This document shows positions 54,823-62,412 of a stretch of 64,000 nt of DNA, piece by piece. Origin of the DNA: DASRBN01 sp035294305 (GTDB lineage: Bacteria; Chloroflexota; Ktedonobacteria; Ktedonobacterales; Ktedonobacteraceae); assembly GCA_035294305.1 (NCBI GenBank), contig DATGLD010000034.1:1-64000 (forward strand), written 5' to 3'. Position 1 is the stretch's first letter. Every line of letters begins with the position of its first letter. A model generated the notes under the pieces. It did no database searches. It worked only from the letters and a program-made list of their open reading frames with translations, and had not been told where the DNA came from. Both the position numbers and the translations under genes were made by a program.

Positions 54823-55575
54823 ATGAGAGATTACAATGCCGCTCCAGAGCCACAGGAACCGACGCGTGTTGAGCCACATGCTGAGCCGCATGTTGGCTCA
54901 CGTGCCGAGCCGTATGCTGAACCGCGTGTTGGGCCATATGCTGGGTCACGTGCTGAGCCAGCCGGGTTGACCGTCGCGAGTCCGGCTCCGCTGGGTTTGA
55001 ATGTACTTGCATTCGCAACAGCGGTGCTGGGATGTTTCTATACTGGGTTTATTATCCCTTACCAGGCACTGGTTATGCGGCCAGCGGTTGGGGCCGTACT
55101 TCTCATATCAGGTATCGTGCTTGTTATCGCAGGTATACTAGAATACCGCAAAAACTCAATGCTGAGCGCGACCATCTTCACAGCCTATGGAGCCTTTCTC
55201 GCTGTCATTGGCCTGGTCTTCCTGCCAAATGCCGGTATCCTGGGTTTCCTTCTCAGTAGTAGAAGCATGATTTTTGCGCTAGGGCTGTTCTTCCTCTGCT
55301 GGACGATTTTCAACGCCATATTGTTTCTTGGAGCAGCGGGTGTGAACTTGCTATTAACAGGCACCATGTTGATATTGTTTCTCGGCTATGTGGCGTTGAC
55401 GGTTGGACAACTGGCCGGAAATAACACCGTCGCCAATATGATAGGGGGATGGCTACTCATTGTTGCCGCTCTGGCGGCCTGGGTGACTTCACTTGCCAGC
55501 CTTCTCGGTAGTGAGGGTAGCGCCGCACGATTCTCGTTGCCGGCTGCAGGACGCGGGATTTCTGCCGTTGACTAA
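54823..55575 (+). CDS. GPR1/FUN34/YaaH-family acetate transporter-like protein
   Basis: 250 residues from ATG 54823, six bases after AAAGGA. Six membrane helices fill residues about 60-245. ISGIVLVIAGILEYRKNSML followed by IFTAYGAFLAVIGLVFL is the family hallmark (compare GLLEYRKGN and FTSYGxFW of SatP). Proteins of this group carry acetate and other short acids by proton symport or as channels. The N-terminal NPAEP-type motif of SatP is not evident; instead there is a hydrophilic tail built from 4-residue tandem repeats (EPHA, EPHV, GSRA and variants, about residues 17-46). The repeat tail is unusual for the family. Confidence 0.75.
   Translation: MRDYNAAPEPQEPTRVEPHAEPHVGSRAEPYAEPRVGPYAGSRAEPAGLTVASPAPLGLNVLAFATAVLGCFYTGFIIPYQALVMRPAVGAVLLISGIVLVIAGILEYRKNSMLSATIFTAYGAFLAVIGLVFLPNAGILGFLLSSRSMIFALGLFFLCWTIFNAILFLGAAGVNLLLTGTMLILFLGYVALTVGQLAGNNTVANMIGGWLLIVAALAAWVTSLASLLGSEGSAARFSLPAAGRGISAVD
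54871..54960 (+). repeat. 12-base tandem repeat within the transporter gene
   Basis: Seven and a half imperfect 12-base units encode the 4-residue series EPHA-EPHV-GSRA-EPYA-EPRV, then GPYA-GSRA-EP. The antisense frame shows a false His-Gln-rich ORF because of it. Unit number is likely to vary between strains. Confidence 0.8.
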
Positions 55576-55893
55576 GGCAACCAGAAAGCGTTTTTATACG
55601 GGTTACGACCGATAGCCAGGCTTATTACGCTTACGTGGCACTGGCTACCCGCAAGGGTGAACAAGTTGAGGTTTTATCCGCAGGGCGCATCTTGTGGCTG
55701 ATGCGTCCTGTTGCTATGTTTTGACCATGGATCATCTCATGAAGTCGTGGTAAGCGTATCCGATATGATGTCTCCTCCTTCTTGAGATAACTTATCATTG
55801 GTGTGTCAACCAATTTTCCCAGAGTGGATGCGCACTCTATAGTTTCCTGATAGAGTATGGTACTATAATATAATAACCGTATCGTTCCCTTAG
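55576..55893. other. Gap with no gene seen
   Basis: About 320 bases. Antisense open frames exist here but show no family resemblance, ribosome site or conserved motif. Confidence 0.4.
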
Positions 55894-55911
55894 ATGAAAG
55901 GTGCAGCTGGT

Positions 55912-56139
55912 ATGGCTCAAACATTCGACAAAATTCCCGTGATTGCTCTCGCCGAAGGCGTTCCAGGACCTGAGCGAGGATGCTGGACCTATGATGACTA
56001 TGCGGCACTTCCAGATGAGGGGAAGCGATACGAAATTGTGATAAGCAAAACAAGTAAGAGAGGCATCAAATGCAGAGCTTCTTCCTCGATGGAAAAAGGC
56101 TCTGCATTTGATGATAGCTCCATCAGAGAGTTCCATTAA
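55912..56139 (+). pseudogene. Truncated Uma2-family (DUF820) nuclease gene
   Basis: From ATG 55912 (an ATG at 55894 is also possible) the frame reads MAQTFDKIPVIA, then WTYDDYAALPDEGKRYEIV, the N-terminal signature of Uma2-family restriction-endonuclease-fold proteins, which are about 180-200 residues. After YEIV the expected DGVLY-type continuation is replaced by an unrelated Ser/Lys-rich sequence encoded by a 15-base inverted repeat, and the frame ends at 56139. All catalytic residues (Asp, Glu-x-Lys) would lie in the missing part. The gene appears to have been cut by an insertion or recombination at the hairpin. Confidence 0.75.
56064..56113. repeat. Perfect 15-base-pair inverted repeat at the Uma2 break
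   Basis: CATCAAATGCAGAGC (56064-56078) and GCTCTGCATTTGATG (56099-56113) are exact inverted copies around a 20-base loop. It lies exactly where Uma2 homology ends. It may be an element end, a terminator for the convergent genes, or both. Confidence 0.8.
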
Positions 56140-56528
56140 TTCGTAACGATCTTGTCAGGCCGCAATACTACCAGCACACGTTTTGGGTTGTCAACCACCG
56201 CTTTCACTGCCTGTTCAACGCGGTCTGCCGGCACGTATTTTTTGATGACCGGGCGCACCAGGTCAGCAAAGTCATGCTCGATAATTTCGGCACGTCCATA
56301 GGCCACCACATATTTGTGCATGTCGAAATCATCGACAACCAGCGAGATGTTGGGGTCGCGCCGGATGTTGGGATATTTGGCGCGGTCTTTCGTGGTAGAG
56401 AAATAGAAGGATGTGCCGTCCCAGGCATACCAGACGGGTGTGAGTTGCGGCCCACCCTCCGGCCGGTTGACGGCAACGATGGCATTGTTTGATTTTGAAA
56501 GTAGTTGTTGCATCTCTTCAGCAGTCAT
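56136..56528 (-). CDS. PPOX-class flavin/F420-binding protein
   Basis: 130 residues of the pyridoxamine-phosphate-oxidase split beta-barrel fold. NNAIVAVNRPEGGPQLTPVW is the usual first strand pair, followed by FYFSTTKDRAKYPNIRRDPN and ISLVVDDFDMHKYVVAYGRA, typical of the short single-domain enzymes that often bind F420 in Actinobacteria and Chloroflexi. The substrate is unknown. The stop at 56136 overlaps the end of the convergent broken Uma2 frame by a few bases. Confidence 0.8.
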   Translation of the reverse strand: MTAEEMQQLLSKSNNAIVAVNRPEGGPQLTPVWYAWDGTSFYFSTTKDRAKYPNIRRDPNISLVVDDFDMHKYVVAYGRAEIIEHDFADLVRPVIKKYVPADRVEQAVKAVVDNPKRVLVVLRPDKIVTN

Positions 56529-56589
56529 GATTGTTAAGACTCCTATTCTAGAAAATTCAGGTGTGGATAAAGCATGTGATAATCGAAGC

Positions 56590-56640
56590 GGGGCCGATGA
56601 ATCGGCCCCTACGCCAGAGCTGTGGGGCCGATTGATCGGC
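56590..56640. repeat. Two copies of the GGGGCCGAT family
   Basis: GGGGCCGAT and ATCGGCCCC (56590-56598, 56601-56609) form a 9-base-pair stem. A second half copy GGGGCCGATTGATCGGC is at 56624-56640. Relatives occur at 24597-24634 and 41652-41670. Confidence 0.7.
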
Positions 56641-56651
56641 GTATTACCAAT

Positions 56652-56951
56652 TTAATGTGTTGCGGCTGCCTGATGTTCCTGCAACTCTTGCTGCAATTGC
56701 TTTTCGCGTGCTTCGCGCAGGATGTCGCGCAGTTCGAACGCCATGTATCCGAGGACGCCGGCGAGGGAGACAACTATCAGGAGACTGCCAGCAACCACGT
56801 TATTGATCGTCGAGGGAATCCAGTGTATGCCGGATGGCTGCGTTGTCATAGCGAATGGCGAGATGACGACCCAGATGCCGGTCAGAAAGAATAACAGCAG
56901 CACATAGCTGCCAAGCGGGAAAAGCCGCCTCATTGCAGTACCTAAAGTCAT
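56652..56951 (-). CDS. Small membrane protein, SPW-repeat-like
   Basis: 99 residues. Two membrane helices (about 13-32 and 50-71) surround LTGIWVVISPFAM and STINNVVAGSL, resembling the SPW repeat (W-x-x-x-S-P-F and W/I-N-x-V-V-G) of unknown function. A Glu/Gln/Ala-rich helical tail follows. The ATG overlaps the stop of the preceding gene by one base (TAATG), implying translational coupling. Confidence 0.65.
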   Translation of the reverse strand: MTLGTAMRRLFPLGSYVLLLFFLTGIWVVISPFAMTTQPSGIHWIPSTINNVVAGSLLIVVSLAGVLGYMAFELRDILREAREKQLQQELQEHQAAATH

Positions 56952-57427
56952 TATACATCCCTCCTGTTCGAAATGGTCTGGTCGGTTTGCTGATTGCTGC
57001 TTGCCTGTGCCTGGCGGCGGCTGTTCAAGTCGGCTGCGAGGGCCGCTGCCAGCGTTGCCAGCGTGCGATCAAGATCGCTCTGATCGGAATAGGCGGCCGG
57101 GGCTACAGGCGCGGCAGTCTGCATCATGGCCTGAGCCGGGGCTGCCGCAACCACCGGCTGCGAGCGCTGCGCGGCAACCAGCACGCCTGATGCGCGTAAA
57201 GCGCCGATGAGAGAGGCTAAGAAGAGCGCGAAGCTCACCAGGGCTACGACGGCGACGGGTATACCGACCCAGAAATCATTAATCGTCTGGTTCGCCCAAT
57301 CGGCTCCCCAGGGTTGATAACCCAGTGCGAAAGGAGCCAGGATCAACCATCCGCCGGTCAGTAGAATGATGAGGCTGGCCGTCATGCCCCAGATGTATTT
57401 GGCAATTGTTACTCGTGTTGTTTGCAC
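56951..57427 (-). CDS. Membrane protein, SPW-repeat-like, with Ala/Gln tail
   Basis: 158 residues from a GTG at 57427, chosen because GGAGG lies 8 bases upstream. An ATG at 57460 gives 11 extra residues and no ribosome site. Two helices (about 13-33 and 52-76) flank WLILAPFALGYQPWGADWAN and TINDFWVGIPV, the same SPW-type pattern as its partner. A long low-complexity Ala/Gln/Ser tail follows. It is co-translated with the gene that begins at 56951. The function is unknown. Confidence 0.65.
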   Translation of the reverse strand: MQTTRVTIAKYIWGMTASLIILLTGGWLILAPFALGYQPWGADWANQTINDFWVGIPVAVVALVSFALFLASLIGALRASGVLVAAQRSQPVVAAAPAQAMMQTAAPVAPAAYSDQSDLDRTLATLAAALAADLNSRRQAQASSNQQTDQTISNRRDV

Positions 57428-57504
57428 GTTGAAACCTCCATGTTTTTTTCGGTGCTTCAAATGTTGTAGCTACAATAATTTCATAAGGCCAGTGTTTCCA
57501 CGTG

Positions 57505-57575
57505 CTGTAGGGGTAGGGCGTGGTCCCTGTCCCGGTTGCCCCAAAGAGGACAGGCACCACGCCCTGTCCCTACAG
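57505..57575. repeat. 28-base-pair hairpin between efflux pump and SPW-like genes
   Basis: Arms 57505-57532 and 57548-57575 are inverted copies with three or so mismatches, with a 15-base loop. The right arm holds GGACAGGCACCACGCCCTGT, a variant of the GGCAGGCACCAGGC family seen at 12101 and 24275. It lies two bases beyond the efflux-pump stop and may act as its terminator. Confidence 0.75.
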
Positions 57576-57577
57576 CA

Positions 57578-59554
57578 TTACCCGATGAACCCGTGCGCGG
57601 AAAAACCGCCTTCCTCTGTGTTCATCTCTTGCTGCGTCCTAGTGATGTTTCCATTTGCCCCATTCGCGTGGCTGTTGCCATTGACGGCTGAGGCCAGCAG
57701 CGCGATGGACATGGGTTCGAGAATATCCCTGGCAACCGCTCTACCACGCTGTTCATCGCTCCATTCATGGGGATAGCGCCCATTCACAGAAGATGATAGC
57801 GTTTCCAGAATTTGCGGATTGGCATCCGGTCTTTGCGCCTCGCGAGCGATAAGCGCCAGCGTCAGGCCCAGTAAGGCCCGGCGGCGATTTGTGCTGGATG
57901 GGGCTGCCGTGACAGCCTGCGCTGCGGCCTGACCGGTGTTGCTTTTACGCAGCGGAATCTCGCGCAAGAAGAATACCGAGAACAGCGCGACCAGCATAAT
58001 GATGAACCCCAGGAAGAAGGTGTTAGTGATAGCCCCTGCCAGGCTCACCTGCATGGCATGCAGCAATTGCTGAAAGAGCAATGCGCCTTGCGACCCGAAG
58101 GCGGCGAAGCGATGCTGAATGGCCGTTACCGCCTCTGGCGAGAGCAGAATCTGTGGGTTGTTCAGCTGCGAAAGCGCCGCCGGCGGTATTATCCGTTTTA
58201 GCGTCTCCGGCAGGTTGCCCTGGAAGGCGTTCTGGAAATCGTTGGTGACAATAGTTCCCATCACAGCAACGCCAAGGGTCGAGCCGATTGACCGGAAGAA
58301 TGTGAGACTGGCAGTGACTTCACCAAGCAGTTTGAACGGGAAAGCGTTCTGTACGACGATAGTGAACAGGCTCATCATCACGCCCATGCCGAGACCGGTG
58401 ACGATCATGTTGCGCACGACCTCACCCTCAGACGTAGTAGCGGTCATGCGTGAGAGCAGGAACATGCCAATCGACGCGACAACGAAACCGCAGATGGCCA
58501 GTATCTTGTAACGGCCGGTGCGTGAAAGGATCTGGCCGCCGACGATACTGCTGAACATAAACCCGAGCATCATCGGGGTCAGTACAACGCCAGAATTGGT
58601 AGCGCTATCGCCCAGTACTCCCTGCACGAAGAGCGGCAGGTAGAGGATGGCTCCGAACATGCCGGCGCTGAGCAGGAACATGGCAAGGGTTGAGACCGAG
58701 AAGATGCTGTTTTTGAACAGTCGAGGAGTGATGATCGGCTCGGCTGCGCGGGTCTCAATCCAGACGAACACGACCAGCATGACCGCTGAGAAGATGAACA
58801 GGCTGATAATTTGCCACGATCCCCAGGCATATTGCGTGCCGGCCCAGGAGAAAGCGAGCAGCAAGGGAACGGACCAGGCAATCAAGGTGATCGCGCCCAG
58901 GTAGTCAATCGTATGTTGGATGCGGCGTCCGATGCCGGGTAAAAAGAGTCCATCAGCAAGAATGGCGACAGCACCAACAGGCATATTGACGTAGAAGACC
59001 CAGCGCCAGCCCCAGTTATCGGTGATCCACCCCCCCAGGATTGGCCCAACGATGGTGGCGAGGCCGAACACTGCCACGATCAACCCTTGCCATTTGCCGC
59101 GCTCGGCTGGAGGAAAGATATCGCCGATGAGAGCCATGGCGATAGGCATCAATGCGCCGGCCCCCAGGCCCTGAATACCACGATAGATGATCAATTGCGT
59201 CATGTCCTGGCTGGTACCCGATAGCGCCGAACCAATTAGGAAGATGACCATACCTCCGACAAAGAATAGCCGCCGGCCATAGATGTCGGAGAGTTTGCCA
59301 TAGATCGGTATCGAGACGGTAGATGCGAGCAGGTAGGCAGTAACCACCCACGCATAGTGATCAAAACCGCCAAGGTCGGTGACGATACGCGGCAACGCTG
59401 TGCCGACAACGGTCTGGTCAAGAGCGGAGAGCAGCATTCCTAGAAGCACACCGATAATGATCAGGATGAGTCGCTGGCGGCTGACGGTTGCGCTTAGAGC
59501 CTGGGGCTCGGGAGCGGAAATAGCCGCCGCTGACCTGGTTTGTACCTGTGCCAT
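57578..59554 (-). CDS. DHA2-family multidrug efflux transporter (EmrB/QacA type)
   Basis: 658 residues from ATG 59554; GGAGGAATG upstream argues for this start over an ATG 18 bases earlier. About 14 membrane helices of the major facilitator superfamily. Motif A-like GKLSDIYGRRLFFVGG, motif C-like IVGPILGGWITDNWGWRW, and the LDQTVVGTALPRI start of helix 1 are hallmarks of proton-driven DHA2 drug exporters. A C-terminal cytoplasmic extension of about 120 residues (NRRRALLGLTLALIAREAQR and a Ser/Asn/Gly-rich end) exceeds the family's usual length. It is encoded 4 bases after the MarR gene, which presumably represses both. Confidence 0.93.
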   Translation of the reverse strand: MAQVQTRSAAAISAPEPQALSATVSRQRLILIIIGVLLGMLLSALDQTVVGTALPRIVTDLGGFDHYAWVVTAYLLASTVSIPIYGKLSDIYGRRLFFVGGMVIFLIGSALSGTSQDMTQLIIYRGIQGLGAGALMPIAMALIGDIFPPAERGKWQGLIVAVFGLATIVGPILGGWITDNWGWRWVFYVNMPVGAVAILADGLFLPGIGRRIQHTIDYLGAITLIAWSVPLLLAFSWAGTQYAWGSWQIISLFIFSAVMLVVFVWIETRAAEPIITPRLFKNSIFSVSTLAMFLLSAGMFGAILYLPLFVQGVLGDSATNSGVVLTPMMLGFMFSSIVGGQILSRTGRYKILAICGFVVASIGMFLLSRMTATTSEGEVVRNMIVTGLGMGVMMSLFTIVVQNAFPFKLLGEVTASLTFFRSIGSTLGVAVMGTIVTNDFQNAFQGNLPETLKRIIPPAALSQLNNPQILLSPEAVTAIQHRFAAFGSQGALLFQQLLHAMQVSLAGAITNTFFLGFIIMLVALFSVFFLREIPLRKSNTGQAAAQAVTAAPSSTNRRRALLGLTLALIAREAQRPDANPQILETLSSSVNGRYPHEWSDEQRGRAVARDILEPMSIALLASAVNGNSHANGANGNITRTQQEMNTEEGGFSAHGFIG

Positions 59555-59558
59555 AAAA

Positions 59559-60068
59559 TTACATTCCTCCATCTTTCAGTATTTTCAATGTTTGACAGTG
59601 TTGTTTATCAGATTTCAAATCAGCAAGAGGTCCATTTTTCTGGCTCACAATGCGGTTTATTGCCTTGAGTCCTTGCAAGAACGCGGCCAGATCCGCCTGA
59701 TCTACCTCGTGTAGCCACACCTGTATCTGCTGTATCCCGCTTAGAAGCCGAGCAAGTAGTTCTTCTCCTTTAGGCGTCAGTTCTGCCAGTGTGCGCCTGC
59801 GATCCTCGATATCTTCGGTGCGTGCGGCCAGTCCCGCCTGTACCAGCCGGTCAACGAGATGCCCCCCGGTTGAGAGGCCAACTCCCAGGCGCTGGGCAAT
59901 CTGCCCGATTACGAGCGGACCCTCAGCTAGTATGAGCAGCGTGCGCATTTGAGGCAAGGTGAGATCGATCTGCATCCAGGCCTGACCCATAGTCACTTTG
60001 AGTCCACGCATCATCATCTTATATTGTGCTATCACTTCTTGCTCAAGTTCCTCATGAGTCTCGGACAT
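59559..60068 (-). CDS. MarR-family transcriptional regulator
   Basis: 169 residues. The winged helix-turn-helix (LTLPQMRTLLILAEGPLVIG, QIAQRLGVGLSTGGHLVDRL, RTEDIEDRRRTLAELTPKGE) is canonical. MarR proteins bind DNA as dimers and release it on binding phenolic or lipophilic ligands. The efflux-pump gene begins 4 bases after its stop, so it is the likely local repressor. Its promoter region contains a CTATCAAATAG inverted repeat beside the -35 that could be its operator. Confidence 0.93.
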   Translation of the reverse strand: MSETHEELEQEVIAQYKMMMRGLKVTMGQAWMQIDLTLPQMRTLLILAEGPLVIGQIAQRLGVGLSTGGHLVDRLVQAGLAARTEDIEDRRRTLAELTPKGEELLARLLSGIQQIQVWLHEVDQADLAAFLQGLKAINRIVSQKNGPLADLKSDKQHCQTLKILKDGGM

Positions 60069-60130
60069 ATGCCTCTCCTTCCTCTATTGGTTATGCCATC
60101 TATCGATGCTACTTTTTTCTCACACAAGGG

Positions 60131-60159
60131 AGTCTAACATATTACTACGATGTTGTCAA
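60131..60159 (-). promoter_or_regulatory. Promoter of the marR-efflux operon
   Basis: On the minus strand TTGACA (60154-60159), 17 bases, TAGACT (60131-60136). CTATTTGATAG (60161-60171 region) next to the -35 is an imperfect palindrome and a possible MarR site. Confidence 0.75.
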
Positions 60160-60384
60160 TCTATTTGATAGTGTAGGTTAATTGGAAGGGGTCGTAGTAA
60201 ACCGGGGAGTATGGGATAATGGTATATATTTAATGGGATTAGCTCTTGCTATCAGAGATCATTCACCCACTGATCATACAATTTTAGGAGTATTTCAATT
60301 GGAGCCAGCGAGTACGGCCCTTGCAGGCTGCAATTCAAAAAAAGCGCCCTGCCGCCGACAAACGGTTCAATAGAGGTGTCAAGC

Positions 60385-60530
60385 GGAAAATTCTGCCATC
60401 CACTCATAATTCTTTCAGCGGGCCTACGGCCCGTCAGGACGGGAGGGGAAGCAAGCGGGGACACCCCGCACCCCGGCAGGGGTGAAACCCCTGCACCCCG
60501 AGTTATGAGTGGATGTCAGGAAAATTTTTT
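60385..60530. repeat. Composite hairpin element, about 145 bases
   Basis: Outer arms ATCCACTCATAA (60398-60409) and TTATGAGTGGAT (60503-60514) are exact inverted copies, with looser pairing outside (GGAAAATT and AATTTTCC types). Inside are GGGCC/GGCCC and CAGGGG/CCCCTG stems. Ends ACTCAT/ATGAGT resemble those of the elements at 53051 and 62223. It lies just past the stop of the gene at 60556. Confidence 0.65.
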
Positions 60531-60555
60531 CCTGAAACTAACCAGATTATAGCTT

Positions 60556-61104
60556 CTACATCGGCAACAACAAAAACCGCTCGCGTTCCTGCGCCAATCG
60601 CGTCAATTGTTGGATCATCTGCCGCAAAGCGCTGCCGCCCTGGCTATTCCACAGGTCAGGGGTCAGCTGCGAGACGTATTGATAGATTTGCTCGCTGTTG
60701 CGTACCAGCGACAGGTCGAAGTTGAGCAGTTGCATGAGTAAGGGCTGTTCCTGGCGGAAGCGCCACCAGACGCGATCCTGCGTGGGAACAGACATGCCGC
60801 GAATATGCGATTCCAGGCTGGAAAGGGCCTGTTGGAGAGACTCGATCTCGCGTATCTGTGCCATGACTTCCTGTGGTGGGTCGGGATTGGCCCTGGTCAG
60901 AGGGGGGATGAAGCGCATGGCATAGTCGTTGCGCAGCTGCGCCAGCATGGAGAGCGCCTGCGAGAGGAAGTAAGAGGCGCGCTGTCGCACCAGCATATCA
61001 TCGGTGCGCGCTTGCGTAGCCGTGTTGTAGAAGTTATAACCGTAGCCGGTGAGCAGTAATTGTAACTGCTGCACGATGGGGTCATACGATGGCCCTGAAC
61101 TCAT
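60556..61104 (-). CDS. Hypothetical helical protein next to an SPFH gene
   Basis: 182 residues from ATG 61104; AGGAGA 7 bases upstream decides the start against a longer frame to 61335 that runs through a dispersed repeat. The protein is rich in Gln, Leu and Arg with extended predicted helices (PIVQQLQLLLTGYGYNFYNT, RQRASYFLSQALSMLAQLRN, EVMAQIREIESLQQALSSLE) and no membrane segment. I do not recognise a family. It is about 100 bases downstream of the SPFH gene and may be its partner. Confidence 0.65.
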   Translation of the reverse strand: MSSGPSYDPIVQQLQLLLTGYGYNFYNTATQARTDDMLVRQRASYFLSQALSMLAQLRNDYAMRFIPPLTRANPDPPQEVMAQIREIESLQQALSSLESHIRGMSVPTQDRVWWRFRQEQPLLMQLLNFDLSLVRNSEQIYQYVSQLTPDLWNSQGGSALRQMIQQLTRLAQERERFLLLPM

Positions 61105-61116
61105 TGCGCGTCTCCT

Positions 61117-61152
61117 GGAGGGCGACCACAAGGGTACGCCCTTACTATGTGG
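61117..61152. repeat. Single copy of the GGGCGACCACAAGGG family
   Basis: GGAGGGCGACCACAAGGGTA and the following CGCCCTTACTATG match the inner part of the element at 62279-62312. It is one arm only and cannot form the long stem. Confidence 0.7.
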
Positions 61153-61204
61153 GATATCCTGATCGACCTGACACCCAATGGGTGCCAGGTATTGCGTTAC
61201 TTGA

Positions 61205-62068
61205 TTATCGATTCTGCTGGGGAATAACAGCAGGCGCGCCTGACGAATTGACTGTGTAGCGATCGGTGCTGGCTGTTGGCTGCACGCCGCTGATATTGAA
61301 AGGCAGGCCAACCGCCATATTGGGAGCAGAGACAACGCCGCGTTCCGCCATCAACATAGCTGTATAGTAGCGTACCGCGTCGATCTCGCTCAGTCCGAAG
61401 GCTTTGAGCGAGATGAGCGCCTTCATGCGCTCGTCGCGTGGGAAGACCAGGACTTTGACGGTATTGAGCGTGATGCCATAGGTAGCCAGGAACTGCTGCA
61501 GGTGCTGGAAGACGATCTGCGAGAGATCATGGATCTTCTCATTGACAGATTCAAGGGGAGTGATCTGCACCAGCTGGTTTACGGCCTGCTCGATAACCGG
61601 GCTGGCATAGGAATTGACTTCCTGGGTGGTGATGGCGTGTCCGCGATAAGGCATATGTTGTACGAGTTGTACTGCGGCCTCGCGTGTCTCGACATGAATG
61701 TAGTAATCCACGCTATAGACCATCTCGGCCATTTCTCGCGAGAGCGCCATGCCGCTGGTCTTCAGTACAAGTTTGGCACGATTGATGTAAAGTGCCTCGT
61801 ACTGCCACGGGCTTTGCCCGCCGTAGAATGCCTGCTGCATATTGCCGAAAAGTGGGCGATCAGGGGTCTGCACCGGGTACTGGCCCGTCTCATACACATT
61901 AAGGATGGCCCCGCGTGATTTGAGAACGCAGAAATGGTTGCTTTCGACGGTGAGCAGCGAGCCATTTACGATATCGTTGTTGGGATAGTGCCAGAGCAAA
62001 ACCTCTGGTCCCATCACCTCTTCACCGTTGTCGGTCAAGGTTGAAATAACACTACGAACTCCTGGCAT
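61205..62068 (-). CDS. SPFH/band-7-like protein
   Basis: 287 residues from ATG 62068, with AGGAGG 7 bases upstream. A longer frame to 62134 adds 22 residues without a ribosome site. NHFCVLKSRGAILNVYETGQ followed by YPVQTPDRPLFG resembles the first strands of the SPFH domain in the YdjI/virion-core-like group. The ITPLESVNEKIHDLSQIVFQ segment and the preceding strand-helix pattern fit the rest of that domain. There is no N-terminal membrane helix. Members scaffold membrane microdomains or bind partner proteins. The downstream helical protein is a candidate partner. Confidence 0.75.
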   Translation of the reverse strand: MPGVRSVISTLTDNGEEVMGPEVLLWHYPNNDIVNGSLLTVESNHFCVLKSRGAILNVYETGQYPVQTPDRPLFGNMQQAFYGGQSPWQYEALYINRAKLVLKTSGMALSREMAEMVYSVDYYIHVETREAAVQLVQHMPYRGHAITTQEVNSYASPVIEQAVNQLVQITPLESVNEKIHDLSQIVFQHLQQFLATYGITLNTVKVLVFPRDERMKALISLKAFGLSEIDAVRYYTAMLMAERGVVSAPNMAVGLPFNISGVQPTASTDRYTVNSSGAPAVIPQQNR

Positions 62069-62222
62069 AAAAAACCTCCTGTATTCGGTTCTGTGACTAT
62101 ATACATCGGGCCTTCCGCTCTTGTCTGATTGCAAGACGAAAGGAGCATGAGAAAATCCTCATATCTGTTAAACGGACGAGATTGGAAAAAATCAAGTACG
62201 AGTTTTTGGATTGAATTCTAAC

Positions 62223-62407
62223 ATGAGTCATCCCGAATCTTGATGGATGGGCATCGAGAAGGCGGAAAGGGCGGAGTGGAGGGCGACCACCAGGGTACGC
62301 CCCTACTATGATGACGCGAGCATCACTGAGGAGAAACGTATCATAGTAGGGGCGTACCCTGGTGGTCGCCCTCTCCAACCCACCTATCAAAATCTGGGAT
62401 AACTCAT
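62223..62407. repeat. Large inverted-repeat element, about 185 bases
   Basis: Inner arms 62279-62312 and 62340-62373 are exact 34-base inverted copies around a 27-base loop; outer arms 62223-62250 and 62380-62407 (ATGAGTCATCCCGAATCTTG against its near complement) pair with several mismatches. Ends and core match the smaller element at 53051-53147. No transposase is encoded. It is best read as a MITE-like element, inserted 5 bases before the end of cydB. Confidence 0.85.
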
Positions 62408-62412
62408 ACTAC

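Noticed and set aside
54656..55018. Minus-strand frame with regular His/Gln repeats
   Set aside because: The repeats are the antisense reading of the 12-base tandem repeat in the transporter gene; no ribosome site.
57428..57460. ATG start for the SPW-like gene at 57460
   Set aside because: GGAGG sits 8 bases before the GTG at 57427 and inside the longer frame, so the GTG is the better start.
61105..61335. Longer start for the helical protein ending at 60556
   Set aside because: The extra 77 codons run through a dispersed repeat and the end of the SPFH gene, while AGGAGA supports the ATG at 61104.
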